Assembly (NCBI RefSeq): GCF_005116475.1
Contig: NZ_SWBO01000003.1
Span: 372,001 to 436,000, forward strand
Direction of reading: 5' to 3'
Source of the DNA: Pedobacter cryotolerans
Lineage (GTDB): Bacteria > Bacteroidota > Bacteroidia > Sphingobacteriales > Sphingobacteriaceae
DNA: 64,000 bases
Shown in pieces: positions 27,006 to 35,741 of the stretch. The notes beneath the pieces are model-generated. The model did no database searches and had not been told where the DNA came from. It saw nothing but the letters and a program-made list of their open reading frames with translations. Numbering within the stretch: the first letter of the stretch is position 1; each line of letters starts with the position of its first letter. Made by a program: the position numbers and the translations under genes.

Positions 27006-29903
27006 ATGTTACGTGTAAACAGTTCATCCCCTTGCAAAATTGTATACTCTTTGTGCAAACATGAGTTTTTAGGCTATTTAATTGAACCTCATATTGTTCA
27101 ACTAAATCCGCAGGGCGATTTCTCTTTAACTTACCAACGTTTATTTACGCATACTGCCAAAGAATTTGCCAAGCATTTAACAGATGTTGATTTTAAACTC
27201 ATCAAGATATTAGATGAGATGGAGCAAGATTACATCATTAAAAAATACCATAAAAAAGCCATCAGACCTTTTGAATTTTTTAGCAAGTTTTTTGATGATA
27301 AATTTTATGAAAATGTTCGCCCTAAGATTGAAAAAAAGCTAACCGAAGTTTTAGAAATCTTAAAAGAAAAAGATGGGCTTTATTTAATGGATAAAGATGG
27401 TTGGCCTGCAGAGCGAAAGCTAGAATTAGCTACCGAACCGGCGACTGTACTTTTCCATTTTAGAAGAAATGAAACTGAAACCCGGTATTTCCCAACCATC
27501 AAATATCAAGGTTTACGCATCGATTTTATGTTTAAAGAGGCACAAGTTGTTTGTAATCAGCCTGCTTGGCTATTGTTAAATGATGTGCTCTATTTTTTCG
27601 AACAAGGTGTTGAAGGAAAAAAATTCATTCCGTTTTTAAATAAAAGGTTTATCGCTATACCAAAAGCTACAGAAGAAACTTATTTCGAAAAATTTGTAGC
27701 ACCGCTGATAGAAAAACACCACGTTTATGCAGAGGGTTTCGAGATTAAAACAGAGAAACACGAAGCAACTCCAGTAATTAAGGTAATTTACGTTGATGGT
27801 GGCATTTCGCAAATTCAGTTATACTTTAAATATGGGCAATACGCTTTTGCCATGGGTAATGAAAATAAAGTTACTGTTCGCTTAAGTAAAGATGAAGACA
27901 ATTACACTTTTACCCGCATCAAAAGAAATAGCGATTGGGAGAAAGAGAAATTCAACTTCCTGCAAGGTTTAGGTTTAAAGAAAATTTCAGCAATTTTTCA
28001 TCATTTAGAATTGCCAAACTTAAGCGAAAATGATAACCCATCTTATGCCATTTTAAATTGGGTAAATGAACATATTGAAGTGTTGCAAGGGCAAGGATTT
28101 GAAATTGAACAAGCCAGCAGTAGCAAACGCTTTGTTTTTGGCGCCAATAAAATTGATTTCGAAATTAAGGAAGATAATGATTGGTTTGATATCAATGCGA
28201 TCGTTTATTTCGGCATCCATCCTATTCCTTTTATCGCTTTAAAACAACATATCCTCCATAAAAAAAGAGAATTTGTTTTGCCAGATGGCGATATTGCAAT
28301 TATCCCCGAAAAATGGTTTACGCAATACAGTAGCATATTTAGCTTGGCCGATGGTACTAAAAACCTCAAGCTTAAAAAACACCATATTGGTTTAATTAAC
28401 GATTTAGCAGAAGATAGTTTAGCCAACGTTACATTAGATAGAAAACTACAACGATTAAACGATTTTGAAGACATTGCAGACACAGCAATGCCTATAAATT
28501 TTAAAGGAGATTTACGCCATTACCAAAAAGCGGGTTACAATTGGTTTAGTTTTTTGCGTGAGTATAATTTTGGTGGCTGCTTGGCAGATGATATGGGTTT
28601 GGGTAAAACCATACAAACATTGGCCATGTTGCAAAAATTAAAAGAAGAAGATGAGCAAAATGCAACACACAGCACATCGCTGATTATAATGCCAACCTCT
28701 TTAATTTACAACTGGTTAAATGAAGCTAAAAAGTTTACGCCAAAACTTAAAATCCATTCGCATACGGGCACATTTAGAAACAAGGATATTAGTCTTTTTG
28801 ATAAGTACGATGTAGTAATTACCACTTATGGCGTTACAAGAGTTGATGCAGAAATCATCAGTAAATTTTATTTTAACTATATTATTTTAGACGAAAGTCA
28901 GAACATTAAAAATCCTTCATCAAAATCTTTTAAAGCAGTAAGAATGCTTAAATCTCGTCATAAATTAGTTTTAAGTGGCACGCCAGTAGAAAACTCTGTT
29001 GGCGATTTATGGACGCAATTAACTTTCTTAAACCCGGGTTTATTGGGCACACAATCATTTTTTAATGATGAATATGTACAAGCTATAGAGAAACGTAAAG
29101 ACGAAGAAAAAGCCAAAAAACTACAAGCCATTATCAAACCTTTCGTGTTACGTAGAACGAAAGAGCAAGTTGCGGCTGAATTACCGCCAAAAACCGAGCA
29201 GATTTATTACTGCGACATGAGTGAAGACCAAGCTGCAGAATACGAAAAGATTAAATCGGCTTATCGAAATGATTTGATGAAAGAGATGGAAAATGGTGGA
29301 TTAGCAAAAAAGCAAGTTCAGCTTTTGCAAGGTTTAACTGCATTGAGGCAATTGGCAAATCACCCTGTGATGATAGATGAAAATTACGCATCAGACTCTG
29401 GGAAATTTGAAAACGTGATGCACACTTTAGATAGCGTTTTAAAAGGCGGACATAAAGTTTTGATCTTTTCTCAATTTGTAAAACATTTAAGCATATTTAA
29501 AGATAGTTTAACCCAACAAAATATTCCATTTGCTTACTTAGATGGCGGCACTAAAAACCGCGGCGAAATTGTAGCCGAGTTTCAGGAAAATAAAGACCTG
29601 AAAGTTTTTTTAATTTCTATAAAAGCTGGTGGAGTTGGTTTAAACTTAACCCAAGCAGATTATGTGTTTATTTTAGATCCATGGTGGAACCCTGCCGTTG
29701 AGCAACAAGCAATTGATAGAACGCATAGAATTGGTCAGGATAAGAAAGTTTTCATCTATAAATTTATTTCAAAAGATACTGTTGAAGAAAAAATTTTGGC
29801 TTTACAAAGGCGTAAAAAATCGTTGGCAAACTCATTAATTACTACCGAAGAAAGTTTCTTTAAATCGCTAAGTAAAGATGATATTAGGGAGTTGTTGAAT
29901 TAA
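27006..29903 (+). CDS. SNF2-family DEAD/DEAH-box helicase
   Basis: This 965-residue protein has an N-terminal region of about 490 residues with no clear domain, then the Swi2/Snf2 ATPase. Walker A is ADDMGLGKTIQTLAM near residue 525, the motif II variant is DESQ (LDESQNIKN) near 628, motif III is LSGTPVEN, and the C-terminal RecA lobe has FLISIKAGGVGLNL and DPWWNPAVEQQAIDRTHRIG near 890. Such proteins remodel protein-DNA complexes; the bacterial role is not settled. The stop codon abuts a dispersed repeat. No restriction or defence gene is next to it. Confidence 0.93.
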   Translation: MLRVNSSSPCKIVYSLCKHEFLGYLIEPHIVQLNPQGDFSLTYQRLFTHTAKEFAKHLTDVDFKLIKILDEMEQDYIIKKYHKKAIRPFEFFSKFFDDKFYENVRPKIEKKLTEVLEILKEKDGLYLMDKDGWPAERKLELATEPATVLFHFRRNETETRYFPTIKYQGLRIDFMFKEAQVVCNQPAWLLLNDVLYFFEQGVEGKKFIPFLNKRFIAIPKATEETYFEKFVAPLIEKHHVYAEGFEIKTEKHEATPVIKVIYVDGGISQIQLYFKYGQYAFAMGNENKVTVRLSKDEDNYTFTRIKRNSDWEKEKFNFLQGLGLKKISAIFHHLELPNLSENDNPSYAILNWVNEHIEVLQGQGFEIEQASSSKRFVFGANKIDFEIKEDNDWFDINAIVYFGIHPIPFIALKQHILHKKREFVLPDGDIAIIPEKWFTQYSSIFSLADGTKNLKLKKHHIGLINDLAEDSLANVTLDRKLQRLNDFEDIADTAMPINFKGDLRHYQKAGYNWFSFLREYNFGGCLADDMGLGKTIQTLAMLQKLKEEDEQNATHSTSLIIMPTSLIYNWLNEAKKFTPKLKIHSHTGTFRNKDISLFDKYDVVITTYGVTRVDAEIISKFYFNYIILDESQNIKNPSSKSFKAVRMLKSRHKLVLSGTPVENSVGDLWTQLTFLNPGLLGTQSFFNDEYVQAIEKRKDEEKAKKLQAIIKPFVLRRTKEQVAAELPPKTEQIYYCDMSEDQAAEYEKIKSAYRNDLMKEMENGGLAKKQVQLLQGLTALRQLANHPVMIDENYASDSGKFENVMHTLDSVLKGGHKVLIFSQFVKHLSIFKDSLTQQNIPFAYLDGGTKNRGEIVAEFQENKDLKVFLISIKAGGVGLNLTQADYVFILDPWWNPAVEQQAIDRTHRIGQDKKVFIYKFISKDTVEEKILALQRRKKSLANSLITTEESFFKSLSKDDIRELLN

Positions 29904-29990
29904 CCCCTAAATCCCCTAAAGGGGACTTGTCTTTCTATCGTTCATGTGATGTGCAATATGCAAAAGTCCCATTTAGGGGATTTAGGGGTT
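29903..29990. repeat. Inverted pair of the CCCCTAAATCCCCTAAAGG repeat
   Basis: The copy at 29903-29928 starts at the last base of the SNF2 stop codon. The inverted copy at 29964-29990 runs over the 3' end of aat. Together they could fold into one long hairpin between two convergent genes; the same repeat is at 49890-49917 and inside argC at 53784-53810. Confidence 0.92.
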
Positions 29991-30614
29991 CAAAATCTCC
30001 AAATATTCTTCCCTACTAATCATTTCTGCCCCTAAACTCATTAAATGATCATTTGGCAATTGGCAATCAATCAATTTAAAACTCATGTTTTTGGCTAAGT
30101 AAATTAGCGCCGTTTTTGAGGCATTACTCACCAAACTAAACATGCTTTCTCCACAAAAAACATTTCCGATATTTATACCATACAAGCCACCAACAAGTTT
30201 ATCGTTTTGCCAAACTTCCACACTGTGGGCTAAAACTTTTTGATGCATTTTTAAATAGGCTTTTTGCATATCATCGGTAATCCAAGTTCCATCTTGCCCT
30301 AAACGCGGTGTTTTTGCACAGTTTTCAATTACTTTATCAAAAGCCTTATTCACTGTTACCTGAAAAGTATTTTCCCTTAAAAGCTTTTGCATACTCTTGC
30401 TGATTTTAATTTGATCTGGAAAAATCACACAACGCTCATGCGGAGCAAACCACAGGATTGGATCGTCTTCGCTAAACCATGGAAAAATACCACTTTGGTA
30501 GGCTAAAGTTAAACGCTCTACACTTAAATCTCCGCCAATAGCCAACAAACCATCTGGCTCTGCCAAGGCTGCATCCGGAAAAATGATTTCATCATCAAGT
30601 AAGCTAAAAACCAT
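29982..30614 (-). CDS. aat: Leucyl/phenylalanyl-tRNA-protein transferase
   Basis: This 210-residue enzyme adds Leu or Phe to proteins with N-terminal Arg or Lys, marking them for ClpAP (N-degron pathway). Family motifs are FPDAALAEPDGLLAIGGDL, SGIFPWFSEDDPILWFAP and GGLYGINIGNVFCGESMFS. Its last codons, AAC CCC TAA, are part of the dispersed repeat, so the C-terminal Asn-Pro and the stop codon are repeat-derived. It lies downstream of a small exported-protein gene. Confidence 0.95.
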   Translation of the reverse strand: MVFSLLDDEIIFPDAALAEPDGLLAIGGDLSVERLTLAYQSGIFPWFSEDDPILWFAPHERCVIFPDQIKISKSMQKLLRENTFQVTVNKAFDKVIENCAKTPRLGQDGTWITDDMQKAYLKMHQKVLAHSVEVWQNDKLVGGLYGINIGNVFCGESMFSLVSNASKTALIYLAKNMSFKLIDCQLPNDHLMSLGAEMISREEYLEILNP

Positions 30615-30626
30615 TTTGCAAGTATA

Positions 30627-30651
30627 AGCAGCAATTTTAGCAATTGCTGCT
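30627..30651. other. Hairpin between a small exported-protein gene and aat
   Basis: AGCAGCAATT and AATTGCTGCT form a perfect 10-base stem with a 5-base loop just after the stop of the upstream - strand gene. There is no T-run on the - strand, so it may be a weak terminator or an RNA-stability element. Confidence 0.5.
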
Positions 30652-30655
30652 TTGA

Positions 30656-31012
30656 TTACTTCTTTTTTAAGATATAATATTTAACTGGATTGCCTTCATT
30701 GTACTTAAGGACATAGGTTTCAAAAAGTTCGTAGCCATAATTCCTAAGCTTATTTACACAATCTATTAAAGAATTAAACTCTAAATCCTTCCCATCATCA
30801 TCTTTAATTACTGCATTTGCTCTAGCAAATTCAATTTTTTGCCCATACTCTAAATAGATGAAAGTTTTCTCACCCAGATAGCGCCTAAATTCAGAAATTT
30901 CGATATACTCAGCACGGATTTCACTTAATCTAACTCCATTTACAGTTTGAGCCTTAACTTCAGAAAAAGCAAGGCAGGCGGCAATAGCCGACAAAACAAT
31001 TAATTTTTTCAT
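30656..31012 (-). CDS. Small exported hypothetical protein
   Basis: Starting at MKKLIVLSAIAACLAFSEVK gives 118 residues with a signal peptide (cleavage near VKAQ). The frame is open to 31102, but the extra 30 residues (with CVICCTHKK) precede a normal signal peptide and are unlikely to be coding. The mature part has short alpha/beta blocks (IEISEFRRYLGEKTFIYLEY) and ends in lysines. No family recognised. It reads toward aat with a 41-base gap. Confidence 0.65.
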   Translation of the reverse strand: MKKLIVLSAIAACLAFSEVKAQTVNGVRLSEIRAEYIEISEFRRYLGEKTFIYLEYGQKIEFARANAVIKDDDGKDLEFNSLIDCVNKLRNYGYELFETYVLKYNEGNPVKYYILKKK

Positions 31013-31120
31013 TCTTTTAGGTTTTTTGTGTGTACAGCAAATTACACAATTACCTGAATTATTGAAACCAAAAAATAAAACTGACATGTAACATTTAAGC
31101 AATCAATTACTCTTAAAAAC

Positions 31121-31489
31121 ATGAGTTTTTTAGGCAATATCATTTGGATTATTTTCGGAGGTATATTTATATTTTTCCAATATATTTTTGGCGGATTGGT
31201 TTTGTGTTTAACCATTGTAGGCATTCCATTTGGTATACAATGCTTTAAATTTGCCATTGTTGGTTTGGCACCATTTGGAGTTAAAATCACTGACACTTCA
31301 TCCAATGTTGGTTGCCTATCAACCATCATGAATATCATTTGGCTAATTTTTGGTGGGATTTGGATTGTATTAACTCACCTACTATTTGGCTTGTTGTTTT
31401 GCATTACCATTGTAGGCATTCCCTTTGGCTTACAACATTTTAAATTGATGAACTTGGCTTTTTCTCCTTTTGGAAAATCGATTAGTTAA
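31121..31489 (+). CDS. yccF: YccF domain inner membrane protein
   Basis: This 122-residue protein is two tandem copies of one unit: NIIWIIFGGIFIFFQYIFGG with CLTIVGIPFGIQCFKFA, then NIIWLIFGGIWIVLTHLLFG with CITIVGIPFGLQHFKL. The IPFG motif after each hairpin defines YccF (DUF307). It is an integral membrane protein of unknown function. It stands alone, divergent from the small exported-protein gene. Confidence 0.92.
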   Translation: MSFLGNIIWIIFGGIFIFFQYIFGGLVLCLTIVGIPFGIQCFKFAIVGLAPFGVKITDTSSNVGCLSTIMNIIWLIFGGIWIVLTHLLFGLLFCITIVGIPFGLQHFKLMNLAFSPFGKSIS

Positions 31490-31547
31490 AAGACTTCTTG
31501 TACGAATTGTTATGCATCTAAAACCGAAAACTACAAACTGAAAACTG

Positions 31548-31949
31548 CTACTCTCCTTTACTAAAAACCATTAGCAATTTGCCATCTTGCAATAACTGAA
31601 GTTTACCATTTACCACTTTAAACGAATTTGCATTTCTTAAACCTTCGGTATACTTTCCTTCTGCCTGACCAACATCTTCACAATACATCATGGTGCCAAT
31701 TAACTCATTAAATTTAATAGTTTCGCCATTAATTGAAACCGTACCGCCAAATCCATTACAAAAAGATTTGCCACTAACTTGATTGTCGGCACCAAAAGCC
31801 AATGTTGCCTTTTTGGTGGTGTTTGGCATTGTTTGACCCGGCCATTCGCTCAATACCCAACTTATTCCTGCTATATTGTTACCATTCATTTTTTCTGAAC
31901 ACGATTGTAAAGCAATTGCCATTACAAATAATAAAAATAATCTTTTCAT
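31548..31949 (-). CDS. META domain (HslJ-like) lipoprotein
   Basis: Starting at MKRLFLLFVMAIALQSC gives 133 residues with the lipobox cysteine at about residue 17. The mature part fits the META/HslJ fold: ISWVLSEWPG, ATLAFGADNQVSGKSFCNGFGG and EDVGQAEGKYTEGLRNANSF. Such proteins are exported and linked to stress responses in other bacteria. The preferred start removes six residues and avoids overlap with the upstream gene. The 3' end abuts a short low-complexity repeat (AAAACTG units, 31521-31549). Confidence 0.85.
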   Translation of the reverse strand: MKRLFLLFVMAIALQSCSEKMNGNNIAGISWVLSEWPGQTMPNTTKKATLAFGADNQVSGKSFCNGFGGTVSINGETIKFNELIGTMMYCEDVGQAEGKYTEGLRNANSFKVVNGKLQLLQDGKLLMVFSKGE

Positions 31950-31959
31950 GATGCTAAAA

Positions 31960-32934
31960 TTAATCAATTAATCCGATTTTTTTTGAATGTGCTATTGCAC
32001 TTGTACTATCATTAAACAAACAAGTAGCAATTTGTTTCGCTTCTATTTTTGCTAATAAGGTATTTGTTTCTTCTACTTTAGATTTTCTAACGTTTCTAAT
32101 ATAAACGGCTACAATATTTTTGTGGTATTTTTCTGCAATCATCTGATAGATAGCTGGATCTTGTTGAGAATTATCTCCAAAAAAAACAAACTTCTGATTG
32201 GGGAAAGCATCTAAAATTCTCAAAATCCTAATTAATTTACCTTCGTGGCCAGTTTTACCAGTTTTAAATAAACTTTTCCATCGTTTCAATTGGTTCAGCA
32301 AAAAAGTGCCTTCTGGTAATTCCTTATATCTAAAAGTCTCCACCAAATAATCGTACAAATTCCATTCGCTGCTCGATACATAAAAAAAAGGGTTTGGTTG
32401 ATCTGCTGGTGTATGTGCATTTGCCAAGGCCTGGTAATGGTTTTTAACCGCAGGAAAAGTTTTTCTGGTTCGCGGATTTTTAATAAAAAGCTGTCGTAAT
32501 CTGCGATAAATTTTTGCCGAATGAGAAATCATTACGGTATCATCAATATCAGAAATAAATGCGTATTGGGTTTTATGTGGCACATAAATTTTCCCTGTAC
32601 CTGATACGCTAACTTCACCCCTTTCATCTAATGCCGAAACTTCTACATCGTGCCAACCTGCGGCAACTTCTTTTTCAGCAGCCCATTCAAACTTAAAAAA
32701 ACCATCGTATTCTGTTTTTTGAGTGATAACTTGATTATGAAAGTTTAATCTTACAGTTGTAAAGGATGATGGTTTTACCACAAAAAGCTTAAATAAATGC
32801 ACAATGTTTACAAACAAATTTGTACTAAAATTTTGTGTGGTTTTGGCCTTAAACCTAAAAACATGCCCATAAACAACTAAGTTATGCGTGTGCCCATACC
32901 CGTGGTAAACTTTTACTGAAGTTGGATTAATCAT
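31960..32934 (-). CDS. App1-type phosphatase domain protein (DUF2183)
   Basis: Starting at MINPTSVKVYHGYGH gives 324 residues. The C-terminal half has the HAD-like catalytic motif ISDIDDTVM (DxDxT) near residue 130, followed by YVSSSEWNLYDYL and FVFFGDNSQQDP, the signature of the yeast App1 phosphatidate phosphatase catalytic domain. The N-terminal part is beta-rich. It may remove phosphate from a phospholipid. It is divergent from a diacylglycerol kinase-like gene 58 bases away, which would run the opposite reaction. Confidence 0.85.
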   Translation of the reverse strand: MINPTSVKVYHGYGHTHNLVVYGHVFRFKAKTTQNFSTNLFVNIVHLFKLFVVKPSSFTTVRLNFHNQVITQKTEYDGFFKFEWAAEKEVAAGWHDVEVSALDERGEVSVSGTGKIYVPHKTQYAFISDIDDTVMISHSAKIYRRLRQLFIKNPRTRKTFPAVKNHYQALANAHTPADQPNPFFYVSSSEWNLYDYLVETFRYKELPEGTFLLNQLKRWKSLFKTGKTGHEGKLIRILRILDAFPNQKFVFFGDNSQQDPAIYQMIAEKYHKNIVAVYIRNVRKSKVEETNTLLAKIEAKQIATCLFNDSTSAIAHSKKIGLID

Positions 32935-32992
32935 TATAATTAAAACAGAGTTGAGCATCAGTTGTTTGTAAAGGGTTATAAATAATCAATCC

Positions 32993-33886
32993 GTGAAATC
33001 TAAAGCTCAGAAATTACTCTATATTGTTAACCCAAGCTCAGGCAAAGGCGAAGTAAACTACAAGCAAGAAATACAAAGTTTTTTTGCAGATAAAGAAGAA
33101 ACAGCAGAAATTTTTGAACTGCCTAAAAAATGTTCAATAGATAAAATTAAAGCGGCAATTGAAAAATCTAAGGCAGATAAAGTAATCGCAGTTGGCGGTG
33201 ATGGAACCTTGAAACTTGTTGCCGAATGCTTGTTAGGCACTGATACTCCCATTGGTATTATCCCGGCAGGTTCTGCTAATGGAATGGCAAAAGAATTGGG
33301 CATACCCGAAGATTTAGCCGAAGCTTTAGCATTAAACATTAGCGGCAAACCAAAGCAAATTCATGCAGTTTCTATTAATGATGAGTTATGCATACATCTG
33401 GCAGATATTGGCTTTAACGCCTATATTGTTAAAAAATTCGATGATTTGCCAACTCGCGGCATGTGGACTTATGCCAAAGCAGCATGGCATGCTTTCTGGT
33501 ACCACCGCAAAATGGATGTTGAGTTTAACATTAATGGAAAAACCGTAAAAGAAAAAGCGGCAATGGTTGTTGTTGCCAATGCCAAACAATACGGAACAGG
33601 TTTTGAAATTAATCCTGATGGTAAATTAGATGATGAATTATTTGAGGTTATTATTGTAAAAGATTATGCCGTAATGGAAATTTTGAAAATTTGGGCAACC
33701 AAATTACCTTGGAATCCAGAAAAAATTGAAAGTTTTCAAACAGCTAGTTTAAAGATTACCACTAAACATAAAGTACATTTTCAAGTTGATGGAGAATATT
33801 TTGGCAAGGTTAAAACTGTAGAAGCCAAAATTATTCCTAAAGCAATTAATGTGCTTGTTGGCCCCTCATTTTCAAGTGAGCTTTAA
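32993..33886 (+). CDS. Diacylglycerol kinase family lipid kinase
   Basis: The 297-residue enzyme starts at a GTG codon. It has LYIVNPSSGKGEVN at the N-terminus, the nucleotide-binding VGGDGTLKLVAECL and IIPAGSANGMAKELGI, all hallmarks of the DAGK catalytic fold, and a beta-sandwich C-terminal part (VHFQVDGEYFG). It likely phosphorylates diacylglycerol or another lipid alcohol. Its last 41 bases overlap the end of the next gene on the opposite strand. Confidence 0.93.
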   Translation: MKSKAQKLLYIVNPSSGKGEVNYKQEIQSFFADKEETAEIFELPKKCSIDKIKAAIEKSKADKVIAVGGDGTLKLVAECLLGTDTPIGIIPAGSANGMAKELGIPEDLAEALALNISGKPKQIHAVSINDELCIHLADIGFNAYIVKKFDDLPTRGMWTYAKAAWHAFWYHRKMDVEFNINGKTVKEKAAMVVVANAKQYGTGFEINPDGKLDDELFEVIIVKDYAVMEILKIWATKLPWNPEKIESFQTASLKITTKHKVHFQVDGEYFGKVKTVEAKIIPKAINVLVGPSFSSEL

Positions 33887-34250
33887 TGGTTACATAAAGT
33901 CTGATAAACTCGCCAACCATACAAGCTTTAAGCAAAATATCAAACCAATAATCTTCAAAACTTTCAAAAGCTTCGGGCAATAATGTGATAAAACCTAAAG
34001 TAAAAACCCACAAATAAAGCCTAAAAGGAAATTGAATGTAGTAAAGGATAAACCCAAACTTTTTATTAAGCCATAAACCAATACCGCCTAATACAACCAA
34101 TACAAACATCGGGAACATTAATATTGCAGCTAACTTTTCAGACTGTTTTACAATCTCATTAAAATGATGGCTAATTTGCCATAATTGCATCCCTAAAAAA
34201 ACCAAAGAAACAACATCTAAAAGAGCAAAGGAACGAAGTAGTAAGCGCAT
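33846..34250 (-). CDS. Hypothetical membrane protein
   Basis: This 134-residue protein has about four transmembrane segments (SFALLDVVSLVFLGMQLW, LMFPMFVLVVLGGIGLWL, FPFRLYLWVFTLGFITLL, and a weaker one near WFDILLKACMVGEFI). It starts one base after the stop of the upstream TonB_C gene, indicating co-transcription. Its last 41 bases are antisense to the 3' end of the lipid kinase gene. I do not recognise the family. Confidence 0.7.
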   Translation of the reverse strand: MRLLLRSFALLDVVSLVFLGMQLWQISHHFNEIVKQSEKLAAILMFPMFVLVVLGGIGLWLNKKFGFILYYIQFPFRLYLWVFTLGFITLLPEAFESFEDYWFDILLKACMVGEFIRLYVTIKAHLKMRGQQAH

Positions 34251-34904
34251 TTATTTACAATATTTATCAAGCAAGTCTTTAGCTTTATCAGAGCCCATAT
34301 ATTTTACAAAGTTAAACTCTTCGCAAGCTCCTTGTCTATCGCCCTGCTTAATTTTTTTTAACCCAGCATTTATTCTTTCATCAAGGTATTCATCGTCTAT
34401 ACCCAACTGATTTTTAATCTGTATTACTTTAATTTCATCAGCAAGCTCAGAAGTACCCCTCTCTTTATTTTTATAATAATTGCTGATTACGTTGGTCAAT
34501 TCTTCATCGTCCTTGTAAGCTTTAATAGCCAGGGCAATTTCAGCTTTACTTTTTCTGTCACAATCATAGCCAGTTAAAGTAAAATTTACAGGTACAATTA
34601 ATAACGAGGTTGTGTCATGCGTATCAGGAACAGACCATTTTAGGCTGCTCATTCTAACTAATCTTAAAGCTTCTTTGTCTAAGTCTATACCAAGGCCAGA
34701 GGTAATTACAGAATAATAAACTTCGCCTTTGGCATTTAATTTAAAACCTACATTAACCAAACCCTGTATGCAATTATATTTTGAATAAGATGGGTAAATG
34801 ATATTATTTTTAATAAAATTAGGCAAGCCTTCTTTTATCTCAGGCTGTTGCCCAAAAGCCGAAACGCTGGTAAAAGATAAAATTATTGCTGCTAATTTGT
34901 ACAT
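34251..34904 (-). CDS. Exported protein with TonB C-terminal-like domain
   Basis: This 217-residue protein has a signal peptide (SVSAFGQ). Residues 25-115 match the TonB C-terminal fold: IYPSYSKYNCIQGLVNVGFK, LNAKGEVYYSVITSGLG and LDKEALRLVR. The C-terminal third is helical with EFNFVKYMGSDKAKDLLDKY. There is no N-terminal anchor helix that stays in the membrane, so it is probably a periplasmic protein rather than a true energy transducer. It lies 8 bases downstream of an M23 peptidase-like gene. Confidence 0.8.
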   Translation of the reverse strand: MYKLAAIILSFTSVSAFGQQPEIKEGLPNFIKNNIIYPSYSKYNCIQGLVNVGFKLNAKGEVYYSVITSGLGIDLDKEALRLVRMSSLKWSVPDTHDTTSLLIVPVNFTLTGYDCDRKSKAEIALAIKAYKDDEELTNVISNYYKNKERGTSELADEIKVIQIKNQLGIDDEYLDERINAGLKKIKQGDRQGACEEFNFVKYMGSDKAKDLLDKYCK

Positions 34905-34912
34905 AACTAAAT

Positions 34913-35623
34913 TTACGTATTTTTTGGCAAAGCCGATGTAAAGGTATGTTTTAAAATCAATTCAGGATTTGGGCAGTTTTGCAAAAACTCATCTCTTTTA
35001 GTAAACCTACAAACTCCTGGATAATCTCCTTTCATTCCTTGCATGTCAAACATTAATTGAAAATGCAAATGTGGTGGCCAAAAACCATTTTCCTCTTTAA
35101 CGCCAAAGCTAGCAAATTGTTTCCCTGCCAGGATGAATTTACCTTCGGCTAAACCTGATAAAGAAGCTAAACTTAAATGCCCATACAAAGCGTAAAATTC
35201 CAAATCTTCAATTTCATATTTTAAAATAATTGTAGCTCCATAGTCGCCGAAGTTGTCGTTAAATTTAAAGCTATGCACAGTCGCATCATAAAAATTATAA
35301 ATTGGTGTTTCAGCTGGCCCCCAAATATCCGTGCCCAAATGCAATCTTCTTGGTTCTTCTAACGTATCAAAATGTTCGCTTCTGCTGTAAATGGTTCGGT
35401 GCTCATTGTATCCACCAATTCCATATCTGGCATTTGCATTTGCTAATTTGTTATTTACCCAAAGGGAAAAAAGATCAGTATCCGCTAAAATTTCTGGAGT
35501 TAATTCTTTGTTATTGGCTGTAAAATCTAAGGGCAACAATTGATCAGTTGTTGGGTTAAAATCAACAACTTTATGGATTAAATTGTTTGATAAGAAATCT
35601 TGCAGTTCTTCTAGATAATTCAT
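34913..35623 (-). CDS. M23-like metallopeptidase without signal peptide
   Basis: The 236-residue protein has the LytM/M23 landmarks: RRLHLGTDIWGPAETPIY (HxxxD metal ligands), ALYGHLSLASL and PPHLHFQLM (HxH). M23 enzymes usually cut peptidoglycan cross-links. No signal peptide is visible at the chosen start, which is odd for a wall enzyme; the role may be non-classical. It is the first gene of a three-gene - strand run with the TonB_C and small membrane protein genes. Confidence 0.85.
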   Translation of the reverse strand: MNYLEELQDFLSNNLIHKVVDFNPTTDQLLPLDFTANNKELTPEILADTDLFSLWVNNKLANANARYGIGGYNEHRTIYSRSEHFDTLEEPRRLHLGTDIWGPAETPIYNFYDATVHSFKFNDNFGDYGATIILKYEIEDLEFYALYGHLSLASLSGLAEGKFILAGKQFASFGVKEENGFWPPHLHFQLMFDMQGMKGDYPGVCRFTKRDEFLQNCPNPELILKHTFTSALPKNT

Positions 35624-35657
35624 TTTTAAACGTATAGGCTTTTTACATCAAAAATTT

Positions 35658-35728
35658 ACCATATAAGGCATTTAAGGGAATATAAGCCTAAGCAATAAAC
35701 TTAAATTAACTTATATTTCTTATATGGT
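35658..35728. repeat. Inverted repeat ACCATATAAG...CTTATATGGT
   Basis: The 10-base arms at 35658-35667 and 35719-35728 are exact inverses; between them are further TATAAG and CTTATAT copies. It lies in the gap downstream of the hemolysin III gene and upstream of the M23-like gene. Confidence 0.8.
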
Positions 35729-35741
35729 TCAAATAACATAT

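Noticed and set aside
29982..30614. Possible defence island around the SNF2 helicase
   Set aside because: Neighbours are aat, DUF2807 and YccF; no nuclease, methylase or other defence gene is near.
31042..31338. 98-codon - strand ORF antisense to yccF
   Set aside because: It is the complement of a conserved membrane protein gene and has no family features.
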